NCBI GenBank assembly: GCA_964371075.1
Contig: CAYJKN010000003.1
Coordinates: 186,001-250,000, forward strand
Source of the DNA: UTCHB3 sp964371075
GTDB taxonomy: Bacteria; Bacteroidota; Ignavibacteria; Ignavibacteriales; Ignavibacteriaceae
Length of the DNA stretch: 64,000 bases
Reading direction: 5' to 3'
Part shown: piece after piece, positions 35,850-45,218 of the stretch
Layout of the letters: every line of letters starts with the position of its first letter
Position numbering within the stretch: the stretch's first letter is position 1
Made by a program: the position numbers and the translations under genes
The notes under the pieces: generated by a model
The model's input: only the letters and a program-made list of their open reading frames with translations
The model's database searches: none
Told to the model about the DNA's origin: nothing

Positions 35850-36638
35850 ATGGAACTTATAACCTTAATCATCGCATTTTTGATCGGAGCAGTTATGGGT
35901 TTAACGGGTGCAGGAGGATCAATTCTTGCGGTACCTGTTTTTACTTATCTCCTGAAGCTCGATATTATAACCGCAACCGGGTATTCCCTGTTTGTGGTGG
36001 GAATGACTTCACTTGTTGGAGCCATCAAAAATATAATTCAGGGAAATATCGAACTTAAACCGGCACTTTATTTCTCAATTCCATCACTTGCAACTGTGAT
36101 TGTTACCAGGGGAACAATTGTACCTTTAATTCCGGATGTGATATTTGGCGACGACAATCTGATTATAGCGAAACAGACACTACTTTTAGGACTTTTTGCA
36201 TTTTTGATTTTTTATGCAGCATATTCAATGCTGAAAAAGAAGCCACAACAGGAAACAGTACCTGTGTTTGATATTAAAAGACTCGCTCTTCAGGGTGCAA
36301 TTCTTGGTGTGATAATGGGATTACTTGGTGCAGGTGGTGGTTTTATGGTTGTGCCTGTTCTGGTATTGATTGCCGGGATGGATATGAAAAAGGCAATTGG
36401 GACATCGCTGATGATAATTTCAGTAAATGCTTTGAGTGGTTTTATTGCCGGTGCATCGGAATTGGAAAATATTGATTGGATGTTTTTATTAAAATTTACA
36501 ATTCTGATGGTAGCAGGAATTTTAACAGGGAGCTACCTGACTTCAAAAATTGACAGTCAAAAATTAAAAACAGGCTTTGCATGGTTTATTGCCGGTGTGG
36601 GTGCCTACATTCTTATTAAAGAATTTTTATCAATATAA
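35850..36638 (+). CDS. TauE/SafE-family sulfite/sulfur compound exporter
   Basis: 262 residues, about eight helices in two homologous halves; each half starts with a Gly-rich motif (GLTGAGGSILAVP and GLLGAGGGFMVVP), the mark of the family. Such proteins export sulfite, thiosulfate or organosulfur anions. It is 12 nt upstream of a rhodanese and an MBL-rhodanese gene, the usual setting in persulfide-detoxification operons, so export of sulfite or thiosulfate formed there is likely. Confidence 0.87.
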   Translation: MELITLIIAFLIGAVMGLTGAGGSILAVPVFTYLLKLDIITATGYSLFVVGMTSLVGAIKNIIQGNIELKPALYFSIPSLATVIVTRGTIVPLIPDVIFGDDNLIIAKQTLLLGLFAFLIFYAAYSMLKKKPQQETVPVFDIKRLALQGAILGVIMGLLGAGGGFMVVPVLVLIAGMDMKKAIGTSLMIISVNALSGFIAGASELENIDWMFLLKFTILMVAGILTGSYLTSKIDSQKLKTGFAWFIAGVGAYILIKEFLSI

Positions 36639-36650
36639 AGGAAGAACTTA

Positions 36651-36992
36651 ATGTTAAGAAATCTCTTTTTTGGAAACAGCAAGGTGAAAAACCTTGGAGC
36701 CAAAGAATTTAATGATGGATTTAAAAACGATAAAAATGCCGTCGTAATTGATGTAAGAACCTCGGGTGAAGTGGCTATGGGATACATCCCCGGCGCTAAA
36801 CATATCGACCTGATGTCTGCGGGTTTCGCCGGTCAGATTGAAAAATTAGACAAGGCCAAAAGCTACTATCTTTACTGCCGGAGCGGTAACAGAAGTTATC
36901 AGGCAGGATTAATGATGGCCAAATCAGGATTTGAAAATATTTTTAATTTATCCGGCGGTATCATGAGCTGGAAATACGAAATTAAGAAATAA
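36651..36992 (+). CDS. Single-domain rhodanese
   Basis: 113 residues with IDVRTSGEVAMGYIPGAKHID and the active-site loop YCRSGNRSYQ whose Cys would carry a persulfide. There is a short N-terminal hydrophobic piece but no clear signal peptide. It transfers sulfane sulfur, probably handing it to or from the MBL-rhodanese fusion 12 nt downstream. AGGAAG precedes the ATG. Confidence 0.9.
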   Translation: MLRNLFFGNSKVKNLGAKEFNDGFKNDKNAVVIDVRTSGEVAMGYIPGAKHIDLMSAGFAGQIEKLDKAKSYYLYCRSGNRSYQAGLMMAKSGFENIFNLSGGIMSWKYEIKK

Positions 36993-37004
36993 GGAGACCA
37001 ATAA

Positions 37005-38399
37005 ATGTTCTTTAAACATATTTATGAGCCGGGACTTGCCCATGCAAGTTACATAGTTGGATGCCAAAAAACAGGTGAAGCTCTTGTTATTGATGCCAAA
37101 AGAGACATTGATGACTATCTGAAGATAGCGGAAGCCGAGAAACTAAAAATAACACATATTGGCGAAACGCATATTCATGCTGATTTCCTCGCGGGTTCGC
37201 AGGAGCTGGCTGAAGTGACGGGTGCAAAACTTTATCTCTCCGATGAAGGTGGTCCTGATTGGCAGTATTCATTTCCACATGTTGGACTAAAAGATGGTGA
37301 TTCCTTTATGGTGGGAAACTTAAAAATTGAAGTGGTACACACTCCGGGACACACTCCTGAACACATTTCATTTCTTCTTACCGATACTCCGGCTTCACCA
37401 CATCCCGTGATGATGTTTACAGGTGATTTTGTATTTGTTGGAGATGTTGGAAGACCTGATCTTTTAGAAAAAGCAGCAGGACTAATTGGAACAAAAGAAG
37501 TGGGAGCACATCAGATGTTTCACTCTCTGAAAAAATTTACTGCTCTCCCCGACCATATTCAGGTTTGGCCTGCTCATGGTGCCGGTTCAGCTTGCGGTAA
37601 AGCTCTCGGTGCGGTTCCGAGCAGCACTGTTGGATATGAGAAACTTGTAAACTGGGCACTTCAGATAGATGATGAAGATAAATTTGTTTCAGCCCTGCTT
37701 GAAGGACAACCGGAACCACCAAAATATTTTGCGATGATGAAAAGGTTGAACAAGACAACCAGACCGTTGTTGACCGCGGTTCCATCGCCCAAAAAACTTC
37801 ATACAAGTGAACTTCTTGAAGCGATCGCTTCGGGTGTAAGAATCATTGATACACGCAACAAACTTTCTTTTGCGGGTGGACATATCCCCGGAAGTATCAA
37901 TATTCAGGACAACTCTGCTTTCAGCACATGGGCGGGATGGATTTTGAATTACGAGGATCCGTTTATTCTTATTGCTTCTGAGGGAAGAATTGATTCGCTG
38001 ACAAAAGCACTTATCAGAATTGGACTCGATAATATAATAGGTTATCTTGCCGATATTGAGGAATTAAGTGATGCAGGGCTTGAACTTGAAATATTAAAAC
38101 AATTTACTTGCAACGACCTCGAACAAAACAGAGAATCGTGTTATATTCTGGATGTTAGAAATGAATCTGAGAGAGAAGTGGCAAGATTAAACAATTCGCA
38201 CCACATCTTTGCAGGCTACATAACCGATCACGTTGAATCATTGCCTGAGGATAAAACTATTGTGGTACATTGTGCCGGTGGAGACCGCTCTGCCATAGCT
38301 GCAAGTCTCCTGATGTCGATGGGATTTGACAATGTAGCCAATCTCACCGGTGGAATAAATGCCTGGATTCAATCAGGTCACAAAGTAATTAACAACTGA
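37005..38399 (+). CDS. MBL-fold persulfide dioxygenase fused to two rhodanese domains (CstB type)
   Basis: 464 residues. The beta-lactamase-fold part (1-245) has the ETHE1-type iron motif THIHADFLAG (His56, His58, Asp60), TPGHTPEHIS and GDFVFVGDVGRPDL. Two rhodanese domains follow. The first (about 270-360, IDTRNKLSFAGGHIPGSINI) lacks the Cys, with ASEGR in its loop; the second (about 370-464) has Cys423 in HCAGGDRSA. CstB-type enzymes turn persulfides into thiosulfate or sulfite. Operon with TauE and rhodanese genes supports this. No regulator of the CsoR type is adjacent. Confidence 0.88.
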   Translation: MFFKHIYEPGLAHASYIVGCQKTGEALVIDAKRDIDDYLKIAEAEKLKITHIGETHIHADFLAGSQELAEVTGAKLYLSDEGGPDWQYSFPHVGLKDGDSFMVGNLKIEVVHTPGHTPEHISFLLTDTPASPHPVMMFTGDFVFVGDVGRPDLLEKAAGLIGTKEVGAHQMFHSLKKFTALPDHIQVWPAHGAGSACGKALGAVPSSTVGYEKLVNWALQIDDEDKFVSALLEGQPEPPKYFAMMKRLNKTTRPLLTAVPSPKKLHTSELLEAIASGVRIIDTRNKLSFAGGHIPGSINIQDNSAFSTWAGWILNYEDPFILIASEGRIDSLTKALIRIGLDNIIGYLADIEELSDAGLELEILKQFTCNDLEQNRESCYILDVRNESEREVARLNNSHHIFAGYITDHVESLPEDKTIVVHCAGGDRSAIAASLLMSMGFDNVANLTGGINAWIQSGHKVINN

Positions 38400-38403
38400 T
38401 TAA

Positions 38404-38979
38404 TTACTTCCTTTGGTAGACCACACCAAGATTTAATGGTGACTCGGGTGATTTGGAGAGGATAATTCCAATCTGAGTTCCCGGGTTATCATTCCAATCG
38501 GCAGTAAATATTTTATTACCCGTCAAAATTCCAGCTGTTGCCGATTTAGTATCTTCAGTAATGGAAGAATCTGTGAGAATAACTCCATCAACAGATGCCG
38601 TTCCCAGTTCTTTACTCATTTGGGTTTTTATATCATTATAAATTTTGACCACTTCCTCAAGCTCTTTTCCTTCAATATCAAATCTGATTGCACCCGAAAA
38701 GAGTGACCCGGATTCATCAAAAAAATAGAACACATCAGCTTTTTTTCCATAAACATCACCGGTGAAAACGAGTGAAGCTGTGTCACCCCTTGTAAAAGCG
38801 ATTTTTTCGTTTTTCCTCACTTCCTCAATTGTTGTTCCCCATTGTGAATTACGGAACCCGGTAACTGAACTTTGAGTAGCGGTAGATTCACCTGGTTTGT
38901 CGGAAGGGCTTTCACCACATCCCAACATGACCAAAGTGAAAATAAAAATAGTAAAAAGATTGTATTTATATAATTTCAT
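38404..38979 (-). CDS. Lipoprotein of unknown function
   Basis: ATG 38979, with AGGA seven bases upstream, gives MKLYKYNLFTIFIFTLVMLGCGES, a lipoprotein signal with Cys21; a longer N-terminus would bury it. The mature part has FRNSQWGTTIEEVRKNE, a pattern often seen in small periplasmic proteins of unknown function in which the domain starts with a conserved WG. It ends five bases from the convergent CstB-type gene. The two stop codons share a 9-bp inverted repeat (38383-38391 with 38401-38409) lacking a T run. Confidence 0.65.
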   Translation of the reverse strand: MKLYKYNLFTIFIFTLVMLGCGESPSDKPGESTATQSSVTGFRNSQWGTTIEEVRKNEKIAFTRGDTASLVFTGDVYGKKADVFYFFDESGSLFSGAIRFDIEGKELEEVVKIYNDIKTQMSKELGTASVDGVILTDSSITEDTKSATAGILTGNKIFTADWNDNPGTQIGIILSKSPESPLNLGVVYQRK

Positions 38980-39026
38980 ATTTAATTCCTGATTCGGGAG
39001 TTTAATGTTCAAAATAAGTACGCAAT

Positions 39027-39584
39027 TTAAGTAATATTTGCTTTTTGATAACAATCGTTACAGTAAAATCCCCCTTTAATGTCGATTTCTTCAACACTTG
39101 TGCTTGTATGCATTACACAATCCCAGCTGAGGCAGTGCACCAAACCGAGATTGTGTCCAAGTTCATGGTAAATTTCTTTAAGGGTTCGAGAAAAAAGAAT
39201 GTTGTAGTCAGCTCTGCCTGTATACAACTCTTCATGTAATCTGAATAGTGATACAACTGACAATTTACCGTTGAGTTGTGCCTCACCGTAAACATATTTG
39301 AAGACAGGATTAAACAAATCAACATTTACCAGTGCCATTCTGAAAGCCGGGTTTCCATTATTGTTAATGAGAAGATGTTTGATGATATCAGGAGAATAAA
39401 ACTGGTTTCGCTCCTCATTAAATACCGATTCAATATCAAAAAGTGATTCATACAATCTGACTTCAAAAGGGAGTCGTGACTCAATATCTTCCTTTATTGT
39501 TTTTAAAAGAATTGAATCAGTGAAACCCAGGAATTCGATCTCAATTATAAGTCTCGACTTCTTTTTAAAGAATTTGCTAAACAA
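39027..39584 (-). CDS. Archaemetzincin-type zinc metalloprotease
   Basis: 185 residues with the full family signature: HELGHNLGLVHC (140-151), Cys156, Met158 and a CNDC pair (175-178). Three His bind the catalytic zinc, four Cys bind a second, structural zinc. The start is TTG at 39584, with AGGGAG nine bases upstream; there is no nearby ATG. It is presumed cytoplasmic and its substrate is unknown. It begins 17 nt after the NtrC-type regulator gene. Confidence 0.88.
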   Translation of the reverse strand: MFSKFFKKKSRLIIEIEFLGFTDSILLKTIKEDIESRLPFEVRLYESLFDIESVFNEERNQFYSPDIIKHLLINNNGNPAFRMALVNVDLFNPVFKYVYGEAQLNGKLSVVSLFRLHEELYTGRADYNILFSRTLKEIYHELGHNLGLVHCLSWDCVMHTSTSVEEIDIKGGFYCNDCYQKANIT

Positions 39585-39601
39585 GAGGGAGTTCTCCCTG
39601 T

Positions 39602-40936
39602 TTAATCCCTCTCAATATTGTACTTGCTCATCTTATTATAGAGGGTAACCCGATCGATCCCAAGTACTTTTGACACTTTTGAGATATTAAAATTATACTT
39701 TTCCAACATCTTTATTATGTGTTTTTTCTCGATCATAGAGAGTCCTTCATCTTCATCTGCTTGATGATCATGAATATTAAATGGCAGGTCGTCGGGTTTT
39801 ATCTCTCCGCTTCTTCTCATTACCACTGCCCTCTCGATAGCATTTTCAAGCTCGCGAACATTTCCGGGCCAGCTGTAACTCAACAAAAATTCCATGGCAT
39901 CTTTTGATATCGCTTTGATGTTTCGGTTCATACCGTCTGCAAATTTTTTCAAAAAATGTTCAGCGAGGAGGATAATGTCATCTCTTCTGTCGCGTAGAGG
40001 TGGAATTGTAATGCTGAAAACATTTAACCTGTAATAGAGGTCTTCACGAAAAGTACCTGCCCTGACCAAACCCTCCAATAATTCATTTGTAGCACAAATA
40101 ACCCTGAAATTGCTACTTATGAGGTCGTTACCTCCCACTCTTGTAAACTGTTTTGTTTCGATAACTCTTAGAAGGTCTATTTGCGTTTTTGCTGAAACCA
40201 GTCCTATTTCATCGAGGAAAATGGTGCCATTGTCGGCGAGTTCAAATTTCCCTTTTCTTTTATATTGTGCCCCGGTAAATGCTCCTCTTTCGTGACCAAA
40301 CAGTTCACTTTCAAGGAGTGTCTCAGGCAAAGCTCCACAATTTACGGTTATCATAGGGAAATATTTTCGTGCCGAGTTTATATGAATCGCTTTGGCAACC
40401 AGCTCTTTTCCTGTGCCACTTTCACCATTTATCAAAACTGTTGTATCAGCACCGGCGACAGTGTTTATCAACTCATAAATTTTCCGCATCTCAGGAGATT
40501 CGCCAATCAGGTTATCAGGTTTAATTAGGTCTTCAATTCGTTCTTTAAGTTTTCGATTTTCATTTACGAGTTCTCTGTCCTTTAACGCTTTATGGATCAG
40601 GTGGGTGAGTTCGTCAGGATCAACGGGTTTTGTAACATAATCGTATGCACCCTCTTTCAGGGCCTGAATGGCAGTAGATACTGATGCAAAGGCAGTGATC
40701 ATAATTATGGTTGCATTAGGATCGATATGCATTATTTTGCCAAGCAGTTCAAGACCACTCATCCCGGGCATTTTAATGTCCAATAATATAATATCATACC
40801 GGTCAACCTCAAAAACCTTTAAGGCTTCTTCCCCACTGTCAACAGGGGTTACCTCAAATCCCTCTTCGAGGAACCAGTGGTAAAGGGATTCTCTGAATAT
40901 TTTTTCATCATCAACTACTAATATTTTCTTCATCAT
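39602..40936 (-). CDS. NtrC-family sigma-54-dependent response regulator
   Basis: Receiver domain (1-118) with the acceptor Asp53 in LLDIKMPG; AAA+ domain (about 140-375) with Walker A GESGTGKE, the sigma-54-contacting GAFTGA loop and Walker B GTIFLDEIG; C-terminal Fis-type helix-turn-helix (about 405-444, NISKVSKVLGIDRVTLYNKM). Its ATG shares a base with the kinase stop (TAATG), so they form one two-component unit. The target genes probably include the divergent cytochrome operon; I could not find a good -24/-12 site there. Confidence 0.92.
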   Translation of the reverse strand: MMKKILVVDDEKIFRESLYHWFLEEGFEVTPVDSGEEALKVFEVDRYDIILLDIKMPGMSGLELLGKIMHIDPNATIIMITAFASVSTAIQALKEGAYDYVTKPVDPDELTHLIHKALKDRELVNENRKLKERIEDLIKPDNLIGESPEMRKIYELINTVAGADTTVLINGESGTGKELVAKAIHINSARKYFPMITVNCGALPETLLESELFGHERGAFTGAQYKRKGKFELADNGTIFLDEIGLVSAKTQIDLLRVIETKQFTRVGGNDLISSNFRVICATNELLEGLVRAGTFREDLYYRLNVFSITIPPLRDRRDDIILLAEHFLKKFADGMNRNIKAISKDAMEFLLSYSWPGNVRELENAIERAVVMRRSGEIKPDDLPFNIHDHQADEDEGLSMIEKKHIIKMLEKYNFNISKVSKVLGIDRVTLYNKMSKYNIERD

Positions 40937-42516
40937 TATTTTACTCTTGGTAAGGTAATTAAAATTGTTGTGCCACTTGGGGAAGTTTTTTCAACTTCAA
41001 CATTTCCCGCATGGCCATGTATGATACCATAGACAACTGAGAGTCCAAGTCCAGTCCCTCTTACTGCCTCTTTGGTGGAATAGAACGGTTCAAAAATATG
41101 TGGCAGATCTTTTTCTGCTATTCCACACCCCTGATCCATTACTCGTATATATATGAGATCATCAATTATCTCAACTTTGATTCTGATGTCTCCCCCTCCG
41201 GTCATGGCTTCTATTGCATTGATCAAGAGAGAAAGGATAACCTGCTGAATTTTCTGCGGATTACCATTAACGATTACCGGTTCGGCGGGAATCTCTTTAA
41301 TCAGTCTGATTTGGTTGATTTCAAGATGATGATTTATCAACATTTCAGATTTTGTAATGATTTCAGCAAGATTTGCGTAAAGATACTGCTCATCCCCACG
41401 ATGTGAAAAGAGAAGCAGATCTTTGACGATTCCTCCACACCTTTCAGATTCCTCTGCAATAAGAGTAAGATATTTTATGATGTCTTCATACTCATTTTCA
41501 TTTTGTATTTTTTTAAGTTTTTTGATTATCAGTCTGGAATAATTAAGAATCCCCGCCAGAGGATTGTTCAATTCGTGAGCGACAGTGGCAGAAAGTTTGC
41601 CGAGAGATGCCAGTTTTTCAACCTGTATTATACCGGCATACACATTTTTAAGTTCGTCAGTCTTTTCTTCGATTTTGCTGTTTAGAGTATCGTTCCACTC
41701 TTTAATTTCTTTATAGGCACTGTCGAGTTTCATCGACATTTCGTTAAATTGAGCTGCCATCTCACCAAACTCGTCATTGCTGCTCAACTTGATTCTGTAG
41801 TTGAGATTCCCACCTGCAATTTGACCAATTCCCTTTGTAATTTTTTTGATTGGCCTTACAACAAGAAATGACACAAAAAGCCCGGTAACAATTGCGATGA
41901 GGATAGTGCCAATGAGAGAATTTTGAATAACTGTCTCAACATTGCTGTCAACAATCTCATCAATATTGTTTAATGACATCTTTACTTCAAGGATTCCGAG
42001 AATTTTTGCATTGTGTTGATCGGTGTGGCAGCCCGAGGTAGAACAATCTTTTTCATTTTCAATCGGATTCAGCATCAGCATATATTTATCATTTCCTTCG
42101 GTAACGATTCTTCTTCTGTCAAGAACCGAAAGCTTTTCAAGGGGTCGCTGGTCGGTTGAGTGACACGGGGAACAAATCCCGGATTCGATTTCAACGCTCT
42201 CTTTTATGTACTTTTTATCACCTGCGAACCTTACAAACCCTTCTTTGTCGTACAGTTTGATCGAAATAATTCCGTCCTTGTTCTCAAGATTTTTGAATAT
42301 TTCGTTCACATGTTCCTTCGAATTGAGGATCATGCTGTATCTGGTAGAGTTTTTAATCAGTTCGCTTAGATTATAGGCATTAGTGGAGAGGGATTCTATC
42401 ATATCTCCCCGCAATTTGGAGGTGGTCAGCAGTGTTTGGATGATAAGCAGTATTACCAGAATTGAACTTGTGGTAAATACTAATTTAAAGCTTAAACTTC
42501 CGGTAAATTTTTTCAT
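40936..42516 (-). CDS. Membrane histidine kinase with two heme-binding-type motifs
   Basis: 526 residues. Helix 1 (about 10-32) and helix 2 (about 195-217) enclose a periplasmic sensor that contains CSPCH (115-119) and CSTSGCH (158-164, a CX4CH form); both can attach c-type heme, so it may sense redox state or a gas. Then HAMP (about 218-270), coiled coil, H-box SATVAHELNNPLAGILN, N-box LINAIEAM and G-box GTGLGLSVVYGII. Pairs with the NtrC-type regulator downstream. Heme attachment is predicted from motifs only. Confidence 0.88.
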   Translation of the reverse strand: MKKFTGSLSFKLVFTTSSILVILLIIQTLLTTSKLRGDMIESLSTNAYNLSELIKNSTRYSMILNSKEHVNEIFKNLENKDGIISIKLYDKEGFVRFAGDKKYIKESVEIESGICSPCHSTDQRPLEKLSVLDRRRIVTEGNDKYMLMLNPIENEKDCSTSGCHTDQHNAKILGILEVKMSLNNIDEIVDSNVETVIQNSLIGTILIAIVTGLFVSFLVVRPIKKITKGIGQIAGGNLNYRIKLSSNDEFGEMAAQFNEMSMKLDSAYKEIKEWNDTLNSKIEEKTDELKNVYAGIIQVEKLASLGKLSATVAHELNNPLAGILNYSRLIIKKLKKIQNENEYEDIIKYLTLIAEESERCGGIVKDLLLFSHRGDEQYLYANLAEIITKSEMLINHHLEINQIRLIKEIPAEPVIVNGNPQKIQQVILSLLINAIEAMTGGGDIRIKVEIIDDLIYIRVMDQGCGIAEKDLPHIFEPFYSTKEAVRGTGLGLSVVYGIIHGHAGNVEVEKTSPSGTTILITLPRVK

Positions 42517-42711
42517 TCTGAGTCCGGTATAAAAAAATCATTTCTTACAATTTAATTATAATAATTAGTTATATTAAACCAATGAAAAATTGACAATTTT
42601 GGGCACATTTAAAAATTATTTTTTGATTTTAAAGATTTAATTTGCGAGTGTCTCAAAAATAGCTTAATTTTTAGTATGTCATAATAGTAATAATTATATT
42701 GGTTCTATATT

Positions 42712-43974
42712 ATGCGATTAATTTCTACCATATTCGTTGTATTGTCCCTATCGGTTCCATTGTTGAGCCAGAGTCTGAACGGCAGGATTAGTTCATCTCT
42801 CTATATGTATGAGAGAGCCGACTCCCCTGTTTCGTCCAGCTTCGATGCCAGAGGTTACCACTCGGCAATCCTGAACTTAAACTATGAAAAGTTTTCGTTA
42901 CGGAGTTTTTTAAATTACGAAAATTATTTCAATCAACCCACCGACTCGAGAATGAGAGTTTATAATCTCTATTTCGAGGCTCGCAAACTTTTTGGTGTTG
43001 CAACTGTGAAACTGGGCAGGCAGCCGGTAATCACCACAGTAGCCGGAGGGATTTTTGATGGAATTTCGGTGAATGCAGGTTACAAGATGTTTACTCTTGA
43101 TGCCTATTACGGTGGTAATGTTCCTGAGTATCAGAAATTTGAAATAACCGATTCCTGGAAAGATGATTATCTTTTAGGCGGCGAGTTAAAGGCACAGATC
43201 ATCCCTGAACTCCTTATTGGAGTTGGCGGGTTTGTCAAAAACTTTAAGCCAAGAGCATACACAGCTACCAGGCTTGATGAAGCTTTTAACCCCATCTCGG
43301 TGCTCATAACTGAGAAATCGAATCAATACAAATTCCTTCAGGGAAGATTTTCGTATGATCATGGCAGTGCATTCCAATTTAATGGAAGATACGAATATGA
43401 TCTAAACTATATGAAAACTTCGAGAATTGAATTTGACGGAATTTCAAGCCCCGTTAAAAAATGGCATTTTAATGTCTATTTTAACTATCTGGCTCCAAGA
43501 ATCCGTTACAACTCGATTTTCTCGGTTTTCGATTATGCCAACACAACTGAAATTGAAATTGGTGCCGGATATGACCTTACAAAACACATTACCTTAAACG
43601 GTAGAGTTGGTGTAGTAAGTTATCAGGGAGACAACGCTTCAAGATTTACAGTTTCTGCCAATACTTCATATGGCTCGTTGAGTTATAGAAAAAGTCTCGG
43701 TTACGCAGGTGAACAGGACAATATTTCACTTTATCTCGCAAAGTCATTTTTTGACGGCTTGATAACACCTTCTGCAGGAATTGCCTATACCAGTTATAAA
43801 CTCTCTAAAGATGCAGAGACCAATAATTTGACAACAGTGATGGCAGGCTTGAATATTAGAGCAATCCGCTGGTTGTCATTCGACCTTCAGGCTCAATACC
43901 TGAATAACAAAATCTATAAGAACGATCTCAGAATGTTCTTCAAAGCTAATTACTGGTTTAACACAATTTTTTAG
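42712..43974 (+). CDS. Outer-membrane beta-barrel, probable porin of a cytochrome conduit
   Basis: A signal peptide (MRLISTIFVVLSLSVPLLSQ) precedes about 400 residues of alternating strands, such as LRSFLNYENYF and FQFNGRYEYDLNYM, ending in the aromatic YWFNTIF typical of outer-membrane barrels. It is immediately followed (3-9 nt) by two multiheme cytochrome genes, as in porin-cytochrome complexes that pass electrons across the outer membrane. No named porin family is recognised. The promoter region 42517-42711 is shared with the kinase on the other strand. Confidence 0.72.
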   Translation: MRLISTIFVVLSLSVPLLSQSLNGRISSSLYMYERADSPVSSSFDARGYHSAILNLNYEKFSLRSFLNYENYFNQPTDSRMRVYNLYFEARKLFGVATVKLGRQPVITTVAGGIFDGISVNAGYKMFTLDAYYGGNVPEYQKFEITDSWKDDYLLGGELKAQIIPELLIGVGGFVKNFKPRAYTATRLDEAFNPISVLITEKSNQYKFLQGRFSYDHGSAFQFNGRYEYDLNYMKTSRIEFDGISSPVKKWHFNVYFNYLAPRIRYNSIFSVFDYANTTEIEIGAGYDLTKHITLNGRVGVVSYQGDNASRFTVSANTSYGSLSYRKSLGYAGEQDNISLYLAKSFFDGLITPSAGIAYTSYKLSKDAETNNLTTVMAGLNIRAIRWLSFDLQAQYLNNKIYKNDLRMFFKANYWFNTIF

Positions 43975-43977
43975 AAG

Positions 43978-45201
43978 ATGGCTATGAAAACAAAACATAT
44001 TTATTTAAGTCTGACGATCCTTGTAGTTGCGTTTCTGGCATTTTCGGCTTTTACTTCAAGAAGTCACATTAATTCCGGAACCAGCACCAAGGTGATCAAA
44101 TTCTCCCACGAGCAACACAACGCAGTTATGCCTTGTGAAGATTGTCATAATGGTGTCGCAGAAGCTCAATCGCTTAACGCGAGACTGCTCCCAACCAAAT
44201 CGGTGTGTGCAGGATGCCACGATGTTGAAGATCCCGATCTTTGCTCCACTTGTCACTTCCCCGATGTTTATGAACCAATGCAGCAAAAGAAAGCCGGATT
44301 AATCTTTAACCATGCTTTCCATATAAAAAATGCTCCTTTGGCCCAAAATGGTGACAAATGTTTAAGCTGCCATAAAGATATCAATCTCTCAAGCGAAATT
44401 CAGGTAAGAGGGATGTTTAATCCAACTATGGAAGCTTGTTGGACATGTCATGCCGAGACAAAACTTGCAACCAATGCTTGCGAAGCTTGTCATATTTCAA
44501 CTGCAAATCTTATTCCTGAAACTCACAGACTCTCTGAGTTTTCAACGAGACATAAATTTGCAGCAATGGCACCCGGTGCCAACTGTATGATGTGCCATGA
44601 TAACACCACCTGTCAGGAATGCCATGTTGCCAACGCAGTTATGACTGAAGGTAACACGATGGACAACTATTACAGACCGGGTGAAGGCAGCAATTCAGTG
44701 GATGGTCCCAAGGTTCAAAAACTCTCAAGAGTTCACGATCTCAACTTCCGTTTCACTCATGGTATAGAATTTAAAGGCAAAGCTTCTGACTGTCAAACAT
44801 GCCATCAAACAGAAACTTTCTGTTCGACTTGTCATAATCAGCAGGGTGGTGATTACGCATCTGCCGGCTTTGTTCCCTATTCCCACACAAAAACCAATTT
44901 TGTAACCATCGGAATCGGTTCAGGTGGTGGTGAACATGCACTTCTGGCAAAAAGAGACCTTGGAAGTTGCGCTTCCTGTCATGATGCTGCAGGTGCTGAT
45001 CCTGTTTGTGTTCAGTGTCATAATGATGCTGATGGCATAAAAGGAACAAACCCAAAAACTCACCTCGCAGGATTTATGAGAAGCGAGAATGGCGACTGGC
45101 ATAGCGATATGAATGCCGTATGCTACAACTGTCACACTGATGCAAACGCAAAACCCAACGGTATTACCGGTATTGGCTTCTGCGGTTATTGCCATAAATG
45201 A
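43978..45201 (+). CDS. Multiheme c-type cytochrome, 14 CXXCH motifs
   Basis: 407 residues with 14 CXXCH sites, in order CEDCH, CAGCH, CSTCH, CLSCH, CWTCH, CEACH, CMMCH, CQECH, CQTCH, CSTCH, CASCH, CVQCH, CYNCH and CGYCH. Extra His before many sites (FSHEQH, FNHAFH, HDLNFRFTH) suit axial ligation. The N-terminus is a signal peptide or uncleaved anchor. Two ATGs are possible (43978 and 43984); AGAAG suits the second. One motif per 29 residues is a dense packing typical of electron wires. Located between a porin-like gene and a lipoprotein cytochrome. Confidence 0.92.
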   Translation: MAMKTKHIYLSLTILVVAFLAFSAFTSRSHINSGTSTKVIKFSHEQHNAVMPCEDCHNGVAEAQSLNARLLPTKSVCAGCHDVEDPDLCSTCHFPDVYEPMQQKKAGLIFNHAFHIKNAPLAQNGDKCLSCHKDINLSSEIQVRGMFNPTMEACWTCHAETKLATNACEACHISTANLIPETHRLSEFSTRHKFAAMAPGANCMMCHDNTTCQECHVANAVMTEGNTMDNYYRPGEGSNSVDGPKVQKLSRVHDLNFRFTHGIEFKGKASDCQTCHQTETFCSTCHNQQGGDYASAGFVPYSHTKTNFVTIGIGSGGGEHALLAKRDLGSCASCHDAAGADPVCVQCHNDADGIKGTNPKTHLAGFMRSENGDWHSDMNAVCYNCHTDANAKPNGITGIGFCGYCHK

Positions 45202-45218
45202 TTGACGAGGTTATGAAA

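Noticed and set aside
38383..38409. Terminator at the convergent stops of the CstB-type gene and the lipoprotein gene
   Set aside because: The 9-bp inverted repeat is real but AT-rich, includes both stop codons and lacks a T run, so I do not call it a terminator.
42517..42711. Sigma-54 (-24/-12) promoter in front of the cytochrome operon
   Set aside because: No GG-N10-GC pair with acceptable context was found; the closest (GG...GC near 42700) has wrong spacing and overlaps the start codon.
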